DNA of 8,177 bases from Nitrospirota bacterium. GTDB lineage: Bacteria > Nitrospinota_A > UBA7883. Each line of letters begins with the position of its first letter. The stretch's first letter is position 1. The translations under genes and the position numbers were made by a program. Positions 1-5,875 of this stretch are shown piece by piece. A model generated the notes under the pieces. It did not search any database. It was not told the DNA's origin and saw only the letters and a program-made list of their open reading frames with translations. The stretch is from contig DRJW01000371.1 of NCBI GenBank assembly GCA_011052055.1, positions 1-8,177 on the forward strand, in the 5' to 3' direction.

Positions 1-443
1 ACCTCGTGGAACATGATCGCCCTCAACCCTGATCGCCTGAGGATCGAAGAGACGCGACCGCCGAGGGTCACGTCGCCCACGCATGTCGCTCCGGTCTGGA
101 TAAGCCGCTTAATCCCTGCCTTGATACCATCGTTAACTTCTTTTTTTCCGGCGTTCGCCCGAATGGTGATTAACTCTTTTATCCAGCCTGTAAAAGGGGA
201 GCGGCGGGCGATTTTCCCTTTCATATGCGACAATTCCAGATGGCAATGGGCATTGACAAAACCGGGATAGAGAATATGGCTTCCTAGCTTGATTTCCTTG
301 TCGGCCTTTACATTTTGCAAAGCCTCCGACGAGCCGATCTTAAATACCTTGCCATCACGGACCATGACCGTTGCGTTATCGAGAATAGTGGAGGAGTCGA
401 TGACGATGCGGCGCGCCGATATTTTCAGTGTAAAAGAAGACAT
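1..443 (-). CDS. Amidohydrolase family protein, N-terminal part (MqnX/TrzA/SAH-deaminase-like)
   Basis: The first 147 residues are visible and the gene runs off the left edge. The layout matches metal-dependent amidohydrolases of the TrzA/AtzA, S-adenosylhomocysteine deaminase and aminofutalosine deaminase (MqnX) group. A small N-terminal beta-domain contains the segment IGSSEALQNV, followed by PGFVNAHCHLELS (residues 60-72) with the metal-binding HxH pair H66 and H68. A helical stretch follows, then TGATCVGDVT (118-127). The LRAIMFHE segment at the edge is where this subgroup carries an active-site Glu. Family members hydrolyse amino groups from purine-like or triazine rings in the cytosol. 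If it is MqnX it would serve futalosine-route menaquinone synthesis, but the substrate cannot be read from this half. The ATG lies 12 nt after the stop of the upstream gene, with no clear Shine-Dalgarno, so translation may depend on that neighbour. The family is fairly certain; the specificity is open. Confidence 0.85.
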   Translation of the reverse strand, partial: MSSFTLKISARRIVIDSSTILDNATVMVRDGKVFKIGSSEALQNVKADKEIKLGSHILYPGFVNAHCHLELSHMKGKIARRSPFTGWIKELITIRANAGKKEVNDGIKAGIKRLIQTGATCVGDVTLGGRVSSILRRSGLRAIMFHE

Positions 444-455
444 AATCACAATTGT

Positions 456-1193
456 TTAGCTGATAAAAGAGCCTCTAGTTCCGCAGTCCGCCTCTTTCCT
501 GACGACGCGCTTGCCTTCACGCGCGAGGGTTTCCTCGCAGGCGGAGCTTTTATAAGCACGGGATCTGGCCGGACGGCTCTTCTTGTCGGTCCTTGACACA
601 TCGGCTGAAGAGGATTTTGATTTGGCGAAACGATCACCCGAAGAGGCGCCCTGTTTTTTCGTCTGAAATCTTCCGGGAACGAATAGTGGTTTATCAGCGC
701 CCGATTTCGTTTTACCCGGTGTTGTATTTTCGAATTTCTTCATCGCTCCGCGAAACCTTTTAAACTCATCGTCCGTCATGTCTTTTATTTTCTTGTTTTC
801 AGGCAGTCCAGACTTTTCCGTTACATATTGAATATATTTTTCTGTCGGGTTTCCGCCCTCTGGTGGAGAATAAATTTTTATTACTTCTTTAATGCTTTTG
901 TTTTTATATGCGCCTCCGCGTAACAGCGTGCTTTGCGCCCTATCACCGGTTTCAATGTCAGAGAAAATAGCAAATATTCCATCACAGCCTATTGCTCCTT
1001 CCCCCTTTGAAAAAGTCCCACAAACAATGTTGCCCGGATTGTTGTTTCTCCAACCCCTCGTTCCTTTTATCTTGTAAATATCTTTTTCACCAGGGCCTGA
1101 ATATTTAATCGTTCTTTTTCCATCAATTCTTCCTGGCTCACCTTTATTATATTCGTTGAAAAATATGTCATTTACAATGAGTTCTCTTTTCAT
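456..1193 (-). CDS. RNNNPGNI-domain protein with basic low-complexity C-terminal tail
   Basis: This 245-residue protein has no signal peptide or membrane segment. Residues 46-130 carry a recognisable arrangement: RGWRNNNPGNI (46-56), a short Gly-rich loop, FAIFSDIETGDRA (74-86), a leucine/Gly helix, IKEVIKIYSPP (101-111) and NPTEKYIQYVTEKSGL (115-130). From memory, the RGxRNNNPGNI...F..F.....G.RA...T..Y pattern occurs in phage virion-associated and lysozyme-like or peptidoglycan-directed proteins; the activity is not settled and I name no enzyme. Residues about 160-245 are rich in Lys, Arg and Ser, have no recognisable fold, and are more GC-rich than the AT-rich first two thirds. The start is well supported: AAGGA lies 4 nt before the ATG and AGGAG a little further upstream. 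It follows the exported DUF4431 gene by about 104 nt on the same strand. A phage remnant or an exported toxin are both possible. Confidence 0.7.
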   Translation of the reverse strand: MKRELIVNDIFFNEYNKGEPGRIDGKRTIKYSGPGEKDIYKIKGTRGWRNNNPGNIVCGTFSKGEGAIGCDGIFAIFSDIETGDRAQSTLLRGGAYKNKSIKEVIKIYSPPEGGNPTEKYIQYVTEKSGLPENKKIKDMTDDEFKRFRGAMKKFENTTPGKTKSGADKPLFVPGRFQTKKQGASSGDRFAKSKSSSADVSRTDKKSRPARSRAYKSSACEETLAREGKRVVRKEADCGTRGSFIS

Positions 1194-1297
1194 TTTATCC
1201 TTGCTCCTGTTTGATCTTTAAATAACCGGCTGGATTTTGTTGACTCAAAATTTGCGATCTTCTATAACTGAGTTTACGGCGCATTGCAAAATGAGCG

Positions 1298-1753
1298 CTA
1301 TATTTTGTTTTTATTCAACGCTATGCCATAGACTATAATCAGCGCCTTTGTCTTGTGCCATCCTGTGTGGCGATGGTACAAGCTTCCGGTAAGGACGACA
1401 TCTTCTCCTAAAAGCTTTTTGTATCGCTTGTACATACCATCGGCGGACCCCATTACTAGCTGGAGCTTTTTTATATTATGTTCCTCGAAATATAGAATAG
1501 GAACGATGCGCGACTCATTAACACAAATTGGTTCGTCCAGATGTAATATCCAATACAATAAAGGCTCGTCACCTTCTTCAACGCTTGAAAATTCCGGAGG
1601 ACCTGCGAATATCTGTGGGTGGATAACGCCAGACACTCTGACTGTTTCCGGCTCGTATTCAAGGCATTTTTCGTTTTGCTCCCCGGCGAAAGCAAAAACC
1701 GGGAGCATGATCAGCGCCGCCACCAGCCATAAAACCGTAATATATTTCATCAT
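1298..1753 (-). CDS. Exported DUF4431-domain protein
   Basis: The protein begins with a classical Sec signal peptide: MMKYIT, then a hydrophobic core (VLWLVAALIMLPVF) and AFA-G as a likely signal peptidase I site. The mature part of about 125 residues has the hallmarks of DUF4431: CLEYEPETVRVSGVI, then FAGPPEFSSVEEGDEP, a WILHLDEPICV core, a KKLQLVMG strand, and GEDVVLTGSLYHRHTGWHKT near the C-terminus. DUF4431 proteins are small, periplasmic and of unknown function. The reading frame is open back to an ATG at 1792, which would add 13 residues (MLKSLWVEMMDAY). I prefer the ATG at 1753 because the signal peptide starts there and a GGA lies 7 nt upstream, while AAGG at the 1792 start is only 2 nt away. 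It precedes the NNNPGN gene in transcription order. Domain membership is fairly sure; the role is unknown. Confidence 0.75.
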   Translation of the reverse strand: MMKYITVLWLVAALIMLPVFAFAGEQNEKCLEYEPETVRVSGVIHPQIFAGPPEFSSVEEGDEPLLYWILHLDEPICVNESRIVPILYFEEHNIKKLQLVMGSADGMYKRYKKLLGEDVVLTGSLYHRHTGWHKTKALIIVYGIALNKNKI

Positions 1754-1880
1754 ATAAGCATCCATCATCTCAACCCATAACGACTTTAGCATTGCCTTAA
1801 ATTACGGTCAACGCGGCATGAGCGAGATGATGAATTAGATAATCCTGCTTCATCTGAAGCGTTTTTACAGCTAACTGATA

Positions 1881-1897
1881 GCGTTTTAAGAAAACGC
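1881..1897. repeat. Short perfect hairpin in the gap between motB and the DUF4431 gene
   Basis: GCGTTTT-AAG-AAAACGC is a 7-bp perfect inverted repeat with a 3-base centre. It lies about 70 nt after the motB stop and 90-130 nt before the DUF4431 start. No T-run follows on either strand, so it is not a standard intrinsic terminator. It could be an operator or a weak transcription barrier. The rest of the 1793-1967 gap shows nothing I recognise. Confidence 0.3.
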
Positions 1898-1967
1898 CCC
1901 GGCCAGCAAATAAACTCTCACGATGAAAATTCCGGGTTTAGCTCCACCTGGGGCTGTCAATCGCTGG

Positions 1968-2756
1968 TTAATGCAGAACCCTTCCCGGCGGCTCTTCTTC
2001 TTGTTTCACCGGAACCATAAGCACGCTGACTCTTCTGTTCTGGGAATTGTACGGGTCGTCTTTTAGCAGGGGGATTTTATCGGCGTATCCTACCACTCTG
2101 ACAAACCTGACATAATGTATTCCGGCGGCCTGAAACTCTCTTCTGACCGCCGCCGCTCTTAATGTGGAAAGATCCCAGTTGGTCATGCCTTCTTTTGAGT
2201 AGGGATAAGAGTCGGTATGTCCTTCAATCACGAATTTGTTCGGTGTGTTTTTTATGACTTCGGCCGTGTACTTTATAAGTTTTTTTCCGAGAGCGTTCGG
2301 CTCGAAGCCGCCCGGAGGAAACATCGGCTTTCCTTTTTTATCGACAAGGTTTATCCTCAGTTTTCCATCGACTTCCTGCACGATTATATGCTCCCATAAC
2401 TTCCCCAGCCTCAGCTTGAGCTCCTGCACCACGATTTTCTTGTCGTCTTCTCTGCTTTTAAACTCTTCCGGGGAGATACCTTCTCCTTTAGGAGTTCCCG
2501 TTTGTTCGAAGGTTAACTGCCCTGTGGTATACAACGACTCGCCTGCAGGTTGGAAAATATGGTAATTGTCGAGGTATCCCGCCAGTTTTTCTTTTTTGGA
2601 AGGAGGGACCACTGTCAATATCCAGAGAAGCAGGAAAAAAGCCATCATCGCCGTGACAAAATCGGCGTAAGCCACCTTCCAGGTTCCGCTGTGCCCCTTT
2701 TTGTGGATTTTTTTGACTTTTTTTACGATTATGCTCGGTCTATTTTTTTCGCTCAC
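1968..2756 (-). CDS. motB: Flagellar motor stator protein MotB
   Basis: MotB forms the stator with MotA, conducts the coupling ion and anchors the complex to peptidoglycan. The 262-residue protein has a basic cytoplasmic N-terminus (1-26) and one membrane helix (about 28-50) carrying AYADFVTAMM. Its Asp is residue 32, the same number as the essential proton-binding D32 of E. coli MotB. A plug-like amphipathic stretch follows (about 53-66), then a linker, and an OmpA/MotB peptidoglycan-binding domain (about 130-250) with FVIEGHTDS (175-183), NWDLSTLRAAAV (193-204) and NRRVSVLM (240-247). The start is GTG at 2756, inside the last codons of motA (17-nt overlap), which points to translational coupling. 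The phenylalanine-rich membrane helix and D32 suggest a proton-driven stator, but the ion is inferred. No terminator is obvious downstream. Confidence 0.96.
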   Translation of the reverse strand: MSEKNRPSIIVKKVKKIHKKGHSGTWKVAYADFVTAMMAFFLLLWILTVVPPSKKEKLAGYLDNYHIFQPAGESLYTTGQLTFEQTGTPKGEGISPEEFKSREDDKKIVVQELKLRLGKLWEHIIVQEVDGKLRINLVDKKGKPMFPPGGFEPNALGKKLIKYTAEVIKNTPNKFVIEGHTDSYPYSKEGMTNWDLSTLRAAAVRREFQAAGIHYVRFVRVVGYADKIPLLKDDPYNSQNRRVSVLMVPVKQEEEPPGRVLH

Positions 2757-3618
2757 GCCGTTTTCTCTTTTTCGTGTTTATCGCCTTCTCCACTTCATCG
2801 AAAGTAGGCTTTACGTTAGGGGGCGTAACCCTTCTTCCGAACTCCACTGCGATAAGGTAATGGGCGCCTCCCACAAACGAGACAAAAGCGACTCGTATGA
2901 CATCCAGATAGTCGCGATGATCTGCGGCCAGATACTCCAGCTTTTTGGCGACAGGCCCCACGAATCCGTAGCAAAGCAAAATGCCCAAAAACGTGCCGAC
3001 CATAGCCGCGCCGATCATGTGCCCCAGCACCTCCGGCGGCTCGGCGATGCTTTGCATAGTAATTACCACGCCCAGAACGGCCGCCACGATACCGAGCCCG
3101 GGAAGCGATTCCGCCACCTCCGACACGCTCGAAGACGAATGCATGGCTCCCTCGTATATTGATTCAAGCTCGTTGTCGAGCAAAGACTCCAGCTCATGCG
3201 ATGAAAGAGTCGTTGATATCAAGTTTCTCAAAATGTCGATGATGAACGTAAACGCCAGATCATTGTTGGAAACCAGCGGATACTGCCTGAAGATATCGCT
3301 TTTTTCAGGATGGTTGATATGCTTTTCAACGGCCAGCAGTCCGTCTTTCCTGATAAGAAAAAGGACTTCATACAGAAGCGTTAAAAGCTCCATATAGGCT
3401 TCTTTAGTATAGAACTTTCCTACAAAAGCCTCGCGTATTCCACTCATTACCGATTTCATGATTTTTACAGGTGTGGCGATTATAAACCCCCCGGTCGCGG
3501 CGCCTGCTATGATTACGAATTCCGCCGGCTGAAAGAGTATGTGAATATTGCCGTCCGCCATTAAATAACCGCCGGCCACAGATACAAGGACAATCAGGAA
3601 ACCTGTGATTAACATCAT
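2740..3618 (-). CDS. motA: Flagellar motor stator protein MotA
   Basis: This is the ion-channel and torque-generating stator subunit of the inner membrane. The 292 residues are close to the E. coli length of 295, and the key residues fall on the same numbers as in E. coli MotA. R90 and E98 lie in the cytoplasmic loop (FLIRKDGLLAVEKH) that contacts the rotor protein FliG. P173 is in ESLPGLGIVAAVLG, and P222 is in GTFLGILLCYGFVGP. Two membrane helices are at about 2-20 and 33-50, and two more at about 174-195 and 202-224. The C-terminus is very basic (KKRKRRERKK). The start has two adjacent ATG codons at 3618 and 3615, 4 nt after the PilZ stop, so the two genes are surely co-transcribed. All conserved residues are intact and nothing suggests decay. 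Confidence 0.97.
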   Translation of the reverse strand: MMLITGFLIVLVSVAGGYLMADGNIHILFQPAEFVIIAGAATGGFIIATPVKIMKSVMSGIREAFVGKFYTKEAYMELLTLLYEVLFLIRKDGLLAVEKHINHPEKSDIFRQYPLVSNNDLAFTFIIDILRNLISTTLSSHELESLLDNELESIYEGAMHSSSSVSEVAESLPGLGIVAAVLGVVITMQSIAEPPEVLGHMIGAAMVGTFLGILLCYGFVGPVAKKLEYLAADHRDYLDVIRVAFVSFVGGAHYLIAVEFGRRVTPPNVKPTFDEVEKAINTKKRKRRERKK

Positions 3619-3622
3619 AACT

Positions 3623-4135
3623 TTACATACTTTCCCTTTTTGACATCATGATTTCCCGTTCCCGATGAAAAACAAAATCGGCGATTTTGCTTTTGACGCT
3701 CTCACTTGTATTGATAAATTTAGCCGCGACGGTATATGTGTCTACTCTGATTACATCAGCTATCATCGAAAAAAAAACGGGAGGCTCAAGAGGGAGCGTC
3801 ATTTTTATCTCGATAATATCCCCCTGGTCATAATCACTGGTGGAGCGAAACCTGACGCCGCCCGCGCTGATATTTACGGAAGTCATCGGGAGGCTGGGCA
3901 AACCTTCGCTCTGCCTGGAATGAACCTTGAGCAGGGCGTCGAGCTTTGCGTTGATCATTTTCATCCAGTCGTTCAAGACCTTGTTGGGAATGTCTGGCGG
4001 TATGGGAAACTCAGTTATTACGCTGTCGCTATCCCCGACCTGCGATACCGCGCCGGGGATTTCCCTGTCAGGCAAAAGCCTGGCGCTAAGAGGGATTTTA
4101 GCGTCCACCCTGGAATGATCTCTTCTTTGATCCAT
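3623..4135 (-). CDS. PilZ-domain putative c-di-GMP receptor, first gene of the motAB operon
   Basis: The 170-residue protein has no membrane segment or signal peptide. Both parts of the c-di-GMP-binding signature are present. RRDHSR at residues 4-9 supplies RxxxR (R5, R9), and NISAGG at 88-93 supplies (D/N)xSxxG. Beta strands typical of PilZ follow: VRFRS (94-98), GDIIEIKMTL (105-114), SMIADVIRVD (123-132) and TVAAKFIN (135-142), then a charged C-terminal helix. The odd point is spacing. About 80 residues separate the two motifs, where most PilZ domains have 20-30. The insert includes a probable amphipathic helix (about 50-75). Its place 4 nt ahead of motA suggests it senses c-di-GMP and acts on the stator or motor, in the manner of YcgR. 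That is inference, and it lacks the YcgR N-terminal domain. Only a weak GGGGA lies about 10 nt before the ATG. Confidence 0.85.
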   Translation of the reverse strand: MDQRRDHSRVDAKIPLSARLLPDREIPGAVSQVGDSDSVITEFPIPPDIPNKVLNDWMKMINAKLDALLKVHSRQSEGLPSLPMTSVNISAGGVRFRSTSDYDQGDIIEIKMTLPLEPPVFFSMIADVIRVDTYTVAAKFINTSESVKSKIADFVFHREREIMMSKRESM

Positions 4136-4195
4136 TATCAGTCAGTCCCCGCCATTTACGCTCGTCAAGCCTCCGCGCCCCTGTTTGAATCTTGT

Positions 4196-4225
4196 ATCAT
4201 ACAGGCTTTGTCAACGAAAAGACAA
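4196..4225 (-). promoter_or_regulatory. Possible sigma-70-type promoter of the pilZ-motA-motB operon
   Basis: On the minus strand TTGTCT (4225-4220) and TATGAT (4201-4196) are separated by 18 nt. They match the consensus hexamers at 4 of 6 and 5 of 6 positions. The -10 box lies about 60 nt before the pilZ ATG, in the gap after the glycosyltransferase stop. No convincing sigma-28 or sigma-54 flagellar promoter was seen here. Read-through from the glycosyltransferase gene is the alternative. Confidence 0.35.
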
Positions 4226-4261
4226 AAGTCGACCTCTTTGATCTACGCTGGTCGGCTCCTC

Positions 4262-5026
4262 TCAGGTTTTCCGGTAAAGCGCGGGTGTGTACTTATAAAT
4301 AATGGTCGCCATATCTTTGGCTATCGATGGAAGATGGGAAAGCTTTACTTTTGACCCTTGAACATCCACCCATTCATCCAGAGGCTTCTCTATTATCGAA
4401 AAATGGTTGTCTTTCGTCTTTCCAGAGGCTTGATTGGCGATTATAAACCGGGCGATAAGCTCAACGTCGAATAACCATCCGGTCAGAAACGGCTCTTTGA
4501 ACACTTCGAAGATAACAGCGCTGTTTCTAAAAAGCTTGGCCCCGCACTGCGTATCATACACAGGCAGGTTTAACGCAAGGCTTATGAACGTAGCCAGCGC
4601 TCTGCCGACAAGGTGGCGGGCTAGCTTTCTTGTGATATTTTTTCCCAATAACTTCACACGGGAGCCAAGAACCATCTCGGCGTTTTTCCTCTCTAACTCC
4701 GCTTCTATTTTTTCGATTTCGGCAAAGGGCGTCGCCAGGTCCGCGTCCAGGTATCCTATATAGTCGAACCTTTCCTCTATCGCTTTTAACACTCCTCTTC
4801 GCACCGCTTCGGCCTTGCCTGAATTTGCCTCCAGCTCTATTACGCTTGATCTTGCGGGATAGTTTGCGCAAATGCCGGCAAGCTTGCGTCCTGTGTCGTC
4901 GGAACTGCCGTCATTTACGAAAATAAGGTCAAGCGACTGGTTTTTTGCAAGCGCTTCGACGAACTTGTCCCCTTTAAGCCGTCCAGCCTCGTTAAAGCAG
5001 GGAATTACAAGCGCTGTTTTTCGCAT
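4262..5026 (-). CDS. Family 2 glycosyltransferase, polyprenyl/dolichyl-phosphate glucosyltransferase-like
   Basis: With the ATG at 5026 the protein has 254 residues and starts directly with the GT-A fold: ALVIPCFNEAGRL (5-17), LDLIFVNDGSSDDTG (32-46), NSGKAEAVRRG (68-78) and the metal/nucleotide motif YLDADLATP (92-100). Also present are VLGSRV (119-124), the acceptor-region DTQCGAKLF (158-166) and GWLFDVELIARF (183-194). This order resembles dolichyl-phosphate beta-glucosyltransferase (Alg5), which moves glucose from UDP-glucose to a polyprenyl phosphate at the inner face of the membrane. Unlike many such enzymes it has no C-terminal membrane helices. The frame is open back to a TTG at 5095, but the added 23 residues precede the fold and no ribosome site favours them. 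No glycan cluster surrounds it, so sugar and acceptor are unproven. It may be co-transcribed with the motility operon, 126 nt downstream. Confidence 0.88.
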   Translation of the reverse strand: MRKTALVIPCFNEAGRLKGDKFVEALAKNQSLDLIFVNDGSSDDTGRKLAGICANYPARSSVIELEANSGKAEAVRRGVLKAIEERFDYIGYLDADLATPFAEIEKIEAELERKNAEMVLGSRVKLLGKNITRKLARHLVGRALATFISLALNLPVYDTQCGAKLFRNSAVIFEVFKEPFLTGWLFDVELIARFIIANQASGKTKDNHFSIIEKPLDEWVDVQGSKVKLSHLPSIAKDMATIIYKYTPALYRKT

Positions 5027-5091
5027 AAAGCCCACGCTGTTTTGCGGCCCCACCGGGGCGTTAAAGAGATAAAGAACATATCGACAACATA

Positions 5092-5137
5092 ACAAGACAG
5101 AGCCTCCAGCTCACCTCGCGTATAGATACTGTCTTGT
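5092..5137. repeat. 9-bp inverted repeat and nearby direct repeats in the glycosyltransferase leader
   Basis: ACAAGACAG (5092-5100) and CTGTCTTGT (5129-5137) form a perfect 9-bp inverted repeat 28 nt apart, 66-111 nt before the glycosyltransferase ATG. Immediately beyond it, TGTCATT occurs twice (5135-5141 and 5146-5152), 11 nt apart, about one helical turn. On the minus strand ATGACA and TATCTA with a 17-nt spacer fall on these repeats and could be a weak promoter. The set could be an operator or a leader hairpin. Confidence 0.3.
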
Positions 5138-5165
5138 CATTATGCTGTCATTTCGGTGTGAGGGC

Positions 5166-5216
5166 AAAAAAAAGCCCATCGGAAACCCTGATACTGCTTG
5201 GGCCGCCGAGGGGCTT
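5166..5216 (-). terminator. Intrinsic (rho-independent) terminator
   Basis: On the minus strand AAGCCC-C-TCGG (5216-5207 plus the next base) pairs with CCGA-T-GGGCTT, a 10-bp stem with one internal mismatch. It runs straight into eight T residues (5173-5166), the first two of which are in the stem. The loop contains a smaller CCC/GGG pairing. It ends minus-strand transcription about 140 nt before the glycosyltransferase start. It therefore closes a separate small transcript or acts as an attenuator for that gene. Confidence 0.75.
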
Positions 5217-5339
5217 ATAGGGTTCAAACTGCTGACCCTATACGTCCAACTTACGCTCATTTTACCAGGCATGCAAGGTTTTTTTGACCCGTTTCAAAAA
5301 AACAAGCAAAATCGCCGCTACTCCAGCCTGACCGCATAT
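5166..5339 (-). ncRNA. Candidate structured small RNA or leader RNA of unknown family
   Basis: No gene explains this stretch, yet it carries a promoter-like pair, three hairpins in series and a strong terminator, all on the minus strand. From 5' to 3' they are: GTTTTTTTGA/TCAAAAAAAC, a perfect 10-bp stem with a 6-nt loop (5278-5303); TATAGGGT/ACCCTATA, a perfect 8-bp stem with an 11-nt loop (5216-5242); and the terminator (5166-5216), which abuts the second stem. A transcript from about 5339 to 5166 would be about 175 nt. I compared it by eye with 6S, SRP, tmRNA and common riboswitch signatures and found no match. It could be a free sRNA, or a terminator-based leader controlling the downstream glycosyltransferase. 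The signals are visible; transcription and function are inferred. Confidence 0.4.
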
Positions 5340-5344
5340 CCGGC

Positions 5345-5373
5345 CTCATATCTGGTTATTCCTTTATTTGCAA
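5345..5373 (-). promoter_or_regulatory. Sigma-70-like promoter for the candidate small RNA
   Basis: On the minus strand TTGCAA (5373-5368) and TATGAG (5350-5345) have the ideal 17-nt spacing, each matching consensus at 4 of 6 positions. A start about 7 nt downstream falls near 5339-5338. A plus-strand TATAGT at 5387-5392 in the same stretch could serve the divergent gene at 5507, but its -35 region is poor. Confidence 0.35.
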
Positions 5374-5506
5374 GCGCAAGACCTTGTATAGTAAGGGGTA
5401 AAATTAGAGCAGAAAGGAAAGCGTAAAAAAGCCTTATTCTTCCTTTCGTAAGCTAAACAAAAAATAACAGTATCGCCGCCGCTGGAAAGCTAAGGAGCCA
5501 CAATTG

Positions 5507-5875
5507 ATGAATGATAAGATAAGCGCTATTTTCGAGAAGATAAAAGACCTTGAAACGGAGCTGGAAGACGAGATAAACCGCGTCAGTGAAAGACTTACCT
5601 ACACCATAGAAAAGAAAAAGATACTCTTTGAAAAAAGCGTCATCGACTATCACAGGAAGTTTCGCAAAAACTTCTACCGGTTCATCCGCGAAGCCAGCAT
5701 AGTCCACGGCCTGACCGCGCCGTTTATTTACGGCCTTGCGGCGCCTCTCATTCTCATCGATCTAAGCGTCTCGCCTGGATTCAGATTTGTAAAGAGATCA
5801 TATGACAAGAAGCGGCGCGATCACCAGCGCGATGATCGACATCAGCTTTATCAGGATGTTCATCGCCGGGCCTGA
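5507..5875 (+). CDS. Coiled-coil/membrane protein of unknown function, probably 3'-truncated
   Basis: This is the only plus-strand gene, preceded by a strong AAGGAG at 5492-5497. The ATG at 5507 is 9 nt away; a TTG just before it at 5504 is also possible and would add one residue. Residues below count from the ATG. Residues 1-40 form a charged coiled coil. Residues 55-89 (FYRFIREASIVHGLTAPFIY and the hydrophobic stretch after it, ending in IDLSVS) resemble a widespread proteobacterial family of unknown function. From memory, in that family the DLxVS segment continues with LYQ and then a Cys-containing C-terminal half (an ExxNCxYCxYxNG-like motif). Here the match stops at about base 5774. What follows is a basic tail (PGFRFVKRSYDKKRRDH) that soon runs antisense into the end of hppA, with 78 nt of overlap. 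I read this as a gene whose 3' half was lost at the junction with hppA. A truncated but still translated product is possible. Confidence 0.6.
   Translation: MNDKISAIFEKIKDLETELEDEINRVSERLTYTIEKKKILFEKSVIDYHRKFRKNFYRFIREASIVHGLTAPFIYGLAAPLILIDLSVSPGFRFVKRSYDKKRRDHQRDDRHQLYQDVHRRA

Noticed and set aside
448..455. ACAATTGT palindrome just before the amidohydrolase start
   Set aside because: Eight bases in an AT-rich spacer is easily chance, with no further operator features.
13..596. Plus-strand open frames at the left edge
   Set aside because: They lie opposite the amidohydrolase N-terminus and the NNNPGN tail, and translate to sequence without family features.
446..637. Alternative minus-frame reading of 63 residues at the 3' end of the NNNPGN gene
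   Set aside because: Considered as the true tail after a frameshift. It also has no recognisable sequence, so there is no reason to prefer it.
3665..4354. Plus-strand open frame of 229 residues opposite the PilZ gene
   Set aside because: Antisense to a gene with clear domain motifs; no recognisable protein and no ribosome site.
5166..5339. 6S RNA, SRP RNA or tRNA-like identity for the candidate RNA
   Set aside because: The length and a GGCGGC stretch recall 6S RNA, and GGTTCAAA recalls a T-loop. But the 6S closing stem partner, the SRP GGAA-type apical motif and any tRNA cloverleaf are absent.
5142..5426. Plus-strand open frame of 94 residues in the large gap
   Set aside because: No ribosome binding site, no family-like sequence, and it runs through the minus-strand terminator and both hairpins. 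The open frame appears to be chance.
5760..5875. Simple frameshift as the cause of the odd tail in the plus-strand gene
   Set aside because: Neither of the other two frames after base 5774 restores the expected LYQ-type continuation, so loss of sequence fits better than a one-base shift.
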